DNA from: DASRTE01 sp035656095
GTDB lineage: Bacteria > Actinomycetota > Actinomycetes > Jiangellales > Jiangellaceae
Direction: 5' to 3'
DNA length: 64,000 bases
Assembly (NCBI GenBank): GCA_035656095.1
Contig: DASRTE010000192.1
Coordinates: forward strand, 1-64,000
Position 1 is the stretch's first letter, and every line of letters starts with the position of its first letter. Positions 61,389-64,000 of this stretch are shown here, piece after piece. The position numbers and the translations under genes are program-made. Below the pieces are notes generated by a model that was given only the letters and a program-made list of their open reading frames with translations, was not told the DNA's origin and did no database searches.

Positions 61389-62438
61389 GTGGTCGTGGTC
61401 ATGGAGCCGAGCGCGAACGGCGCGCAGGTCGACGCCGTCGTGGCGAGGGTCCGGGAGGCCGGCGGCGACGCGTTCGTCAGCCGCGGCGTCAGCCGCACCA
61501 TCATCGGCCTGGTCGGCGACGTCGACGAGTTCCGGGCCCTCAACCTGCGGCGCATGGCGGGCGTCGCCGACGTGATCAGGGTGTCCACGCCGTACAAGCT
61601 GGTCAGCCTGCCCAACCACCCCGAGCGGAGCACGGTCGTCGTCGGCGGGGCCGAGCGGGGGGTTCCCATCGGCCCGGGCACCTTCACACTCGTCGCCGGC
61701 CCGTGCGCGGTCGAATCCGCCCAGCAGACCTTCGAGGCGGCCGAGATGGCCAAGGCGGCCGGCGCCACGTTGCTGCGCGGCGGCGCATTCAAGCCGCGCA
61801 CGTCGCCGTACGCCTTCCAGGGCCTGGGCGAGCAGGGCCTGCGCATCCTGGCGGAGGTGCGCGAAGCGACCGGCCTGCCCGTCGTCACCGAGGTCCTCGA
61901 CGCGCACGACGTTCCCCTCGTGGCCTCCTACGCGGACATGCTCCAGGTCGGTACGCGCAACATGCACAACTACGCGTTGCTGCAGGCAGTCGGGCGGGCT
62001 CGGCTGCCGGTGCTGCTCAAGCGCGGCATGCAGGCCACCATCGAGGAGTGGCTGATGGCCGCCGAGTACGTCGCGCAGCGTGGCAACCTCGACATCGTGT
62101 TGTGCGAGCGTGGCATCCGCACCTTCGAGACGGCCACCCGCAACACCCTCGACATCGCAGCCGTGCCGGTGGTCCAGCAACTGTCGCACCTGCCGGTCAT
62201 GGTCGACCCGTCTCACTCGGGTGGACGGCGCGACCTGGTGCTACCACTCGCCCGCGCTGCCATCGCCGTCGGTGCGGACGGCATCCTGGTCGACGTCCAC
62301 CCCGCGCCCGAGGAGGCGCTGGTCGACGGCGCGCAGGCTCTGGTCGGTGCCGACCTGCGCGAGCTCGCGTCGGCGGTCCGCCGGATGCCTCTGCTGGTGG
62401 GGCGGCAGCCCGCGCAGCGCCTCGCGCCCGTGCGCTGA
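61389..62438 (+). CDS. aroF: 3-deoxy-7-phosphoheptulonate synthase (DAHP synthase, AroF/AroA-Bsu type)
   Basis: The 349-residue enzyme condenses PEP and erythrose-4-phosphate, the first step of aromatic amino-acid synthesis. An N-terminal ferredoxin-like regulatory domain (1-70: VVVVMEPSANGAQVDAVVAR, RTIIGLVGD) precedes the TIM barrel: LVAGPCAVESAQQTFEAAEM, LRGGAFKPRTSPYAFQGLGE, MLQVGTRNMHNYALLQAVGR, VLLKRGMQATIEEWL, IVLCERGIRTF and PVMVDPSHSGGRR. GTG at 61389 follows AAGGGG at seven bases. A longer frame upstream covers the repeat and is not expected to be coding. Confidence 0.93.
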   Translation: MVVVMEPSANGAQVDAVVARVREAGGDAFVSRGVSRTIIGLVGDVDEFRALNLRRMAGVADVIRVSTPYKLVSLPNHPERSTVVVGGAERGVPIGPGTFTLVAGPCAVESAQQTFEAAEMAKAAGATLLRGGAFKPRTSPYAFQGLGEQGLRILAEVREATGLPVVTEVLDAHDVPLVASYADMLQVGTRNMHNYALLQAVGRARLPVLLKRGMQATIEEWLMAAEYVAQRGNLDIVLCERGIRTFETATRNTLDIAAVPVVQQLSHLPVMVDPSHSGGRRDLVLPLARAAIAVGADGILVDVHPAPEEALVDGAQALVGADLRELASAVRRMPLLVGRQPAQRLAPVR

Positions 62439-62456
62439 CCTGCCGCTGGAGACGGA

Positions 62457-63386
62457 TCAGCCGACCTGCTCGACGTCGCGCGGTTCCTTCGCCACCACGG
62501 CGGGCGTCGGCCGCTCGACCTCGCGCTCGCCCAGGTGTGCGCGGATCGAGTACGCGAGTGCAACCACCCACACCGCCGCGATCACCACGTAGACGACGCT
62601 GCGAACGCCGCCCGGGGCATAGACCCAGTCGCTCCTCAGGATGGTCCGGGTGTTCGTCAGGATGATCACGCCGCCGACGGCCGCGCCGAGGATCCGCGGC
62701 GGGACGTATCGCACCAGCCAGGCGGCGATCGGCGCGGCGATCACTCCGCCGAGCAGCAGCACCGCGACCCACGAGAAGTCGATGCTCTCCGAGCCCAGCC
62801 CCACCAGGAACCCGATGCTGGCCGCGACCGCGACGATGAACTCGCTGGTGTCGATCGAACCGATCACCGTGCGTGGCTCGAGCCGTCCGCTCGCCAGCAG
62901 CGCCGGAGTGCCGACCGGGCCCCAGCCGCCGCCACCGGTGGCGTCGACGAACCCCGCCAGCAGGCCGAGCGGACCGAGAAACCTCCGACGCACCGGCTTG
63001 CCCAGGTTGCGCCTCGGCATCCCACGCAGCGTGAACAGGGCGAGGATGTAGAGACCGAGAGCAAGCAGGATGCCGGACATGATCGGCGCGGCGACGTCGG
63101 TCGACAACGTCGACAGGACGGTCGCACCGGTGAAGGCTCCGATCGCACCCGGGATCGCGATCCGGCGGACCACCGTCCAGTCGACGTTGCCGAACCGCCA
63201 GTGCGAAAGCCCGGAGGCCAGCGTCGTCCCGATCTCCGCGAGGTGAACGGTGGCCGACGCCGCCGCCGGGTTGGTGCCGATGGCCAGCAACAGCGTGGTC
63301 GACGTGACGCCGTACGCCATGCCGAGGCTGCCGTCGACGAGTTGCGCCGCCAGCCCGACCAGACCGAGCAGAACGAGGGTCGGCAT
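62457..63386 (-). CDS. TauE/SafE (TSUP) family sulfite/anion exporter
   Basis: The 309-residue protein has about eight membrane helices in two halves; each half starts with the family motif (LAAQLVDGSLGMAYGVTSTT and LAGFVDATGGGGWGPVGTPA). TSUP proteins carry sulfite, sulfoacetate, thiosulfate or related anions across the plasma membrane. The inverted repeat just upstream could be a sulfur-related operator (inference). ATG at 63386. Confidence 0.88.
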   Translation of the reverse strand: MPTLVLLGLVGLAAQLVDGSLGMAYGVTSTTLLLAIGTNPAAASATVHLAEIGTTLASGLSHWRFGNVDWTVVRRIAIPGAIGAFTGATVLSTLSTDVAAPIMSGILLALGLYILALFTLRGMPRRNLGKPVRRRFLGPLGLLAGFVDATGGGGWGPVGTPALLASGRLEPRTVIGSIDTSEFIVAVAASIGFLVGLGSESIDFSWVAVLLLGGVIAAPIAAWLVRYVPPRILGAAVGGVIILTNTRTILRSDWVYAPGGVRSVVYVVIAAVWVVALAYSIRAHLGEREVERPTPAVVAKEPRDVEQVG

Positions 63387-63400
63387 CGAATCCCCCTGTC

Positions 63401-63428
63401 CTATTCTCCGGTAGGTTGGTAGGAATAG
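63401..63428. promoter_or_regulatory. Inverted repeat upstream of the TSUP exporter
   Basis: CTATTC (63401-63406) and GAATAG (63423-63428) are exact complements 16 bp apart, inside an outer CCCC/GGGG pair. Between them on the minus strand lies the direct repeat CTACC-AAC-CTACC. This starts 15 bp before the gene start, so it likely covers the promoter. Confidence 0.4.
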
Positions 63429-63449
63429 TGGGGGAAACCAGGGGGCGCG

Positions 63450-64000
63450 TCAAGCCCCTCGCGAACCGAGCAGCCGGGAGAGCGTCTCCCCCGCCTTTCG
63501 GCAGTCGTCCGCGGTGACGTCGAGGTGCGTGATCAGTCGGACCAGCCGGGGCCCGACAGCATTCACGAGTACGCCCTCCTCGCGCGAACGCCGGACCAGC
63601 TCACCGGAGTCCACGGGCAGCCCGGACAGGTCGAGCATGACGACGTTCGTCTCGACGTCGGCCGGGTCGACGGCACCGGAGTCCGCGAGGATGTCGGCCA
63701 GCACGCGCGCGTTCTCGTGGTCGTCGGCCAACCTGTCGACGTGGTGGTCCAGGGCGTACAGCCCGGCGGCGGCGAGCACGCCGGCCTGCCGCCAACCCCC
63801 GCCCATCCGCTTGCGCCACTGCCGCGCCTGCGCGATCGCGTCCGCCGGACCGACCAGCACCGACCCGACCGGCGCTCCCATGCCCTTCGACAGGCAGACC
63901 GACACCGTGTCGAACAGGCTCCCGTAGGTGTCGAGTGCGACGCCCGTGGCGACATGGGCGTTCCACAACCTCGCCCCGTCCAGGTGCAGCCGTACCCCCG
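63450..64000 (-). CDS. Low-specificity L-threonine aldolase, C-terminal part (gene continues past the window)
   Basis: The frame runs in from the right edge with GVRLHLDGARLWNA, the threonine-aldolase active-site motif, then SVCLSKGMGAPVGSVLVGPA with the PLP Lys, and RQWRKRMGGGWRQAGVLAAA. About 183 residues are present; the N-terminal half lies outside the window. The enzyme splits L-threonine or L-allo-threonine to glycine and acetaldehyde using PLP. Confidence 0.9.
   Translation of the reverse strand, partial: GVRLHLDGARLWNAHVATGVALDTYGSLFDTVSVCLSKGMGAPVGSVLVGPADAIAQARQWRKRMGGGWRQAGVLAAAGLYALDHHVDRLADDHENARVLADILADSGAVDPADVETNVVMLDLSGLPVDSGELVRRSREEGVLVNAVGPRLVRLITHLDVTADDCRKAGETLSRLLGSRGA

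Overview
The window is high-GC DNA from an actinomycete-type bacterium (phylum Actinomycetota). The evidence is very GC-rich codon use, many GTG starts, ATGA/GTGA stop-start overlaps, actinobacterial families (SepH, SAV_6107 HEPN, DUF7455, DUF5998, PASTA kinase, MprAB/PepD-like stress module), and a second type IIA topoisomerase whose two subunit genes lie near the housekeeping sigma factor gene, an order I recall from Streptomyces. No tRNA, rRNA or CRISPR was seen. Genus cannot be fixed from this sequence.

Layout. 0-4.3 kb: end of an ABC-2 permease, a luciferase-like oxidoreductase, and a LysR regulator divergent from an OsmC-FAD oxidoreductase pair. 4.6-9.8 kb: a leftward hemH-inositol phosphatase-RibD/DHFR operon, an MFS exporter and an aldono-lactone oxidase. 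9.9-17.7 kb: sepH, an ECF-like sigma factor with a coupled partner, a large nested inverted repeat, then a leftward alkaline-phosphatase/DUF5998 pair, a GNAT-acyl-CoA synthetase fusion and a conserved hypothetical. 17.8-26.2 kb: parC-like and parE-like genes enclosing two VOC genes, a sucrase/ferredoxin-like gene and an aldo/keto reductase. 26.4-29.9 kb: DUF7455 with a textbook terminator, DUF456, SDR, a DHFR-DUF3052 pair and DUF1579. 30.0-32.27 kb: a decayed integrative element inserted at the 3' end of sigA. It has 25-bp perfect (35-bp near-perfect) direct repeats that duplicate the last sigA codons, a broken tyrosine recombinase and a small secreted-protein gene of lower GC. 32.25-38.1 kb: sigA, a DNA glycosylase, UspA, patatin, PlsC and dinB. 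38.2-41.7 kb: a response regulator, a sensor kinase and an HtrA protease, with matching 19-bp tandem boxes 21 bp before the regulator and protease starts. 41.8-50.2 kb: a second nested inverted repeat with the same TGATCACGTT ends, an ATP-dependent DNA ligase, SURF1, DUF3817, ArfB-like, PAC2, a LexA-boxed HEPN gene, DUF4126 and a CrtI-like oxidoreductase. 50.2-56.7 kb: SIMPL, metF, a polyprenyl synthase, a PASTA kinase, endonuclease IV-like and EamA genes. 56.8-64 kb: VOC, a MarR-controlled lactonase-like/SRPBCC operon, YdeI-like, a deletion scar carrying fragments of an ABC exporter and a TetR regulator, a UBP zinc finger flanked by imperfect 65-bp repeats, DAHP synthase, a TauE/SafE exporter and the end of a threonine aldolase.

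Most single genes are ordinary chromosomal metabolism. The unusual content is the sigA-integrated relic, the paired inverted-repeat elements, the two near-identical stress promoters, the SOS-boxed HEPN locus, and a recurring promoter form in which a NAnnnT hexamer sits 6 nt before the start codon, suggesting leaderless transcripts.
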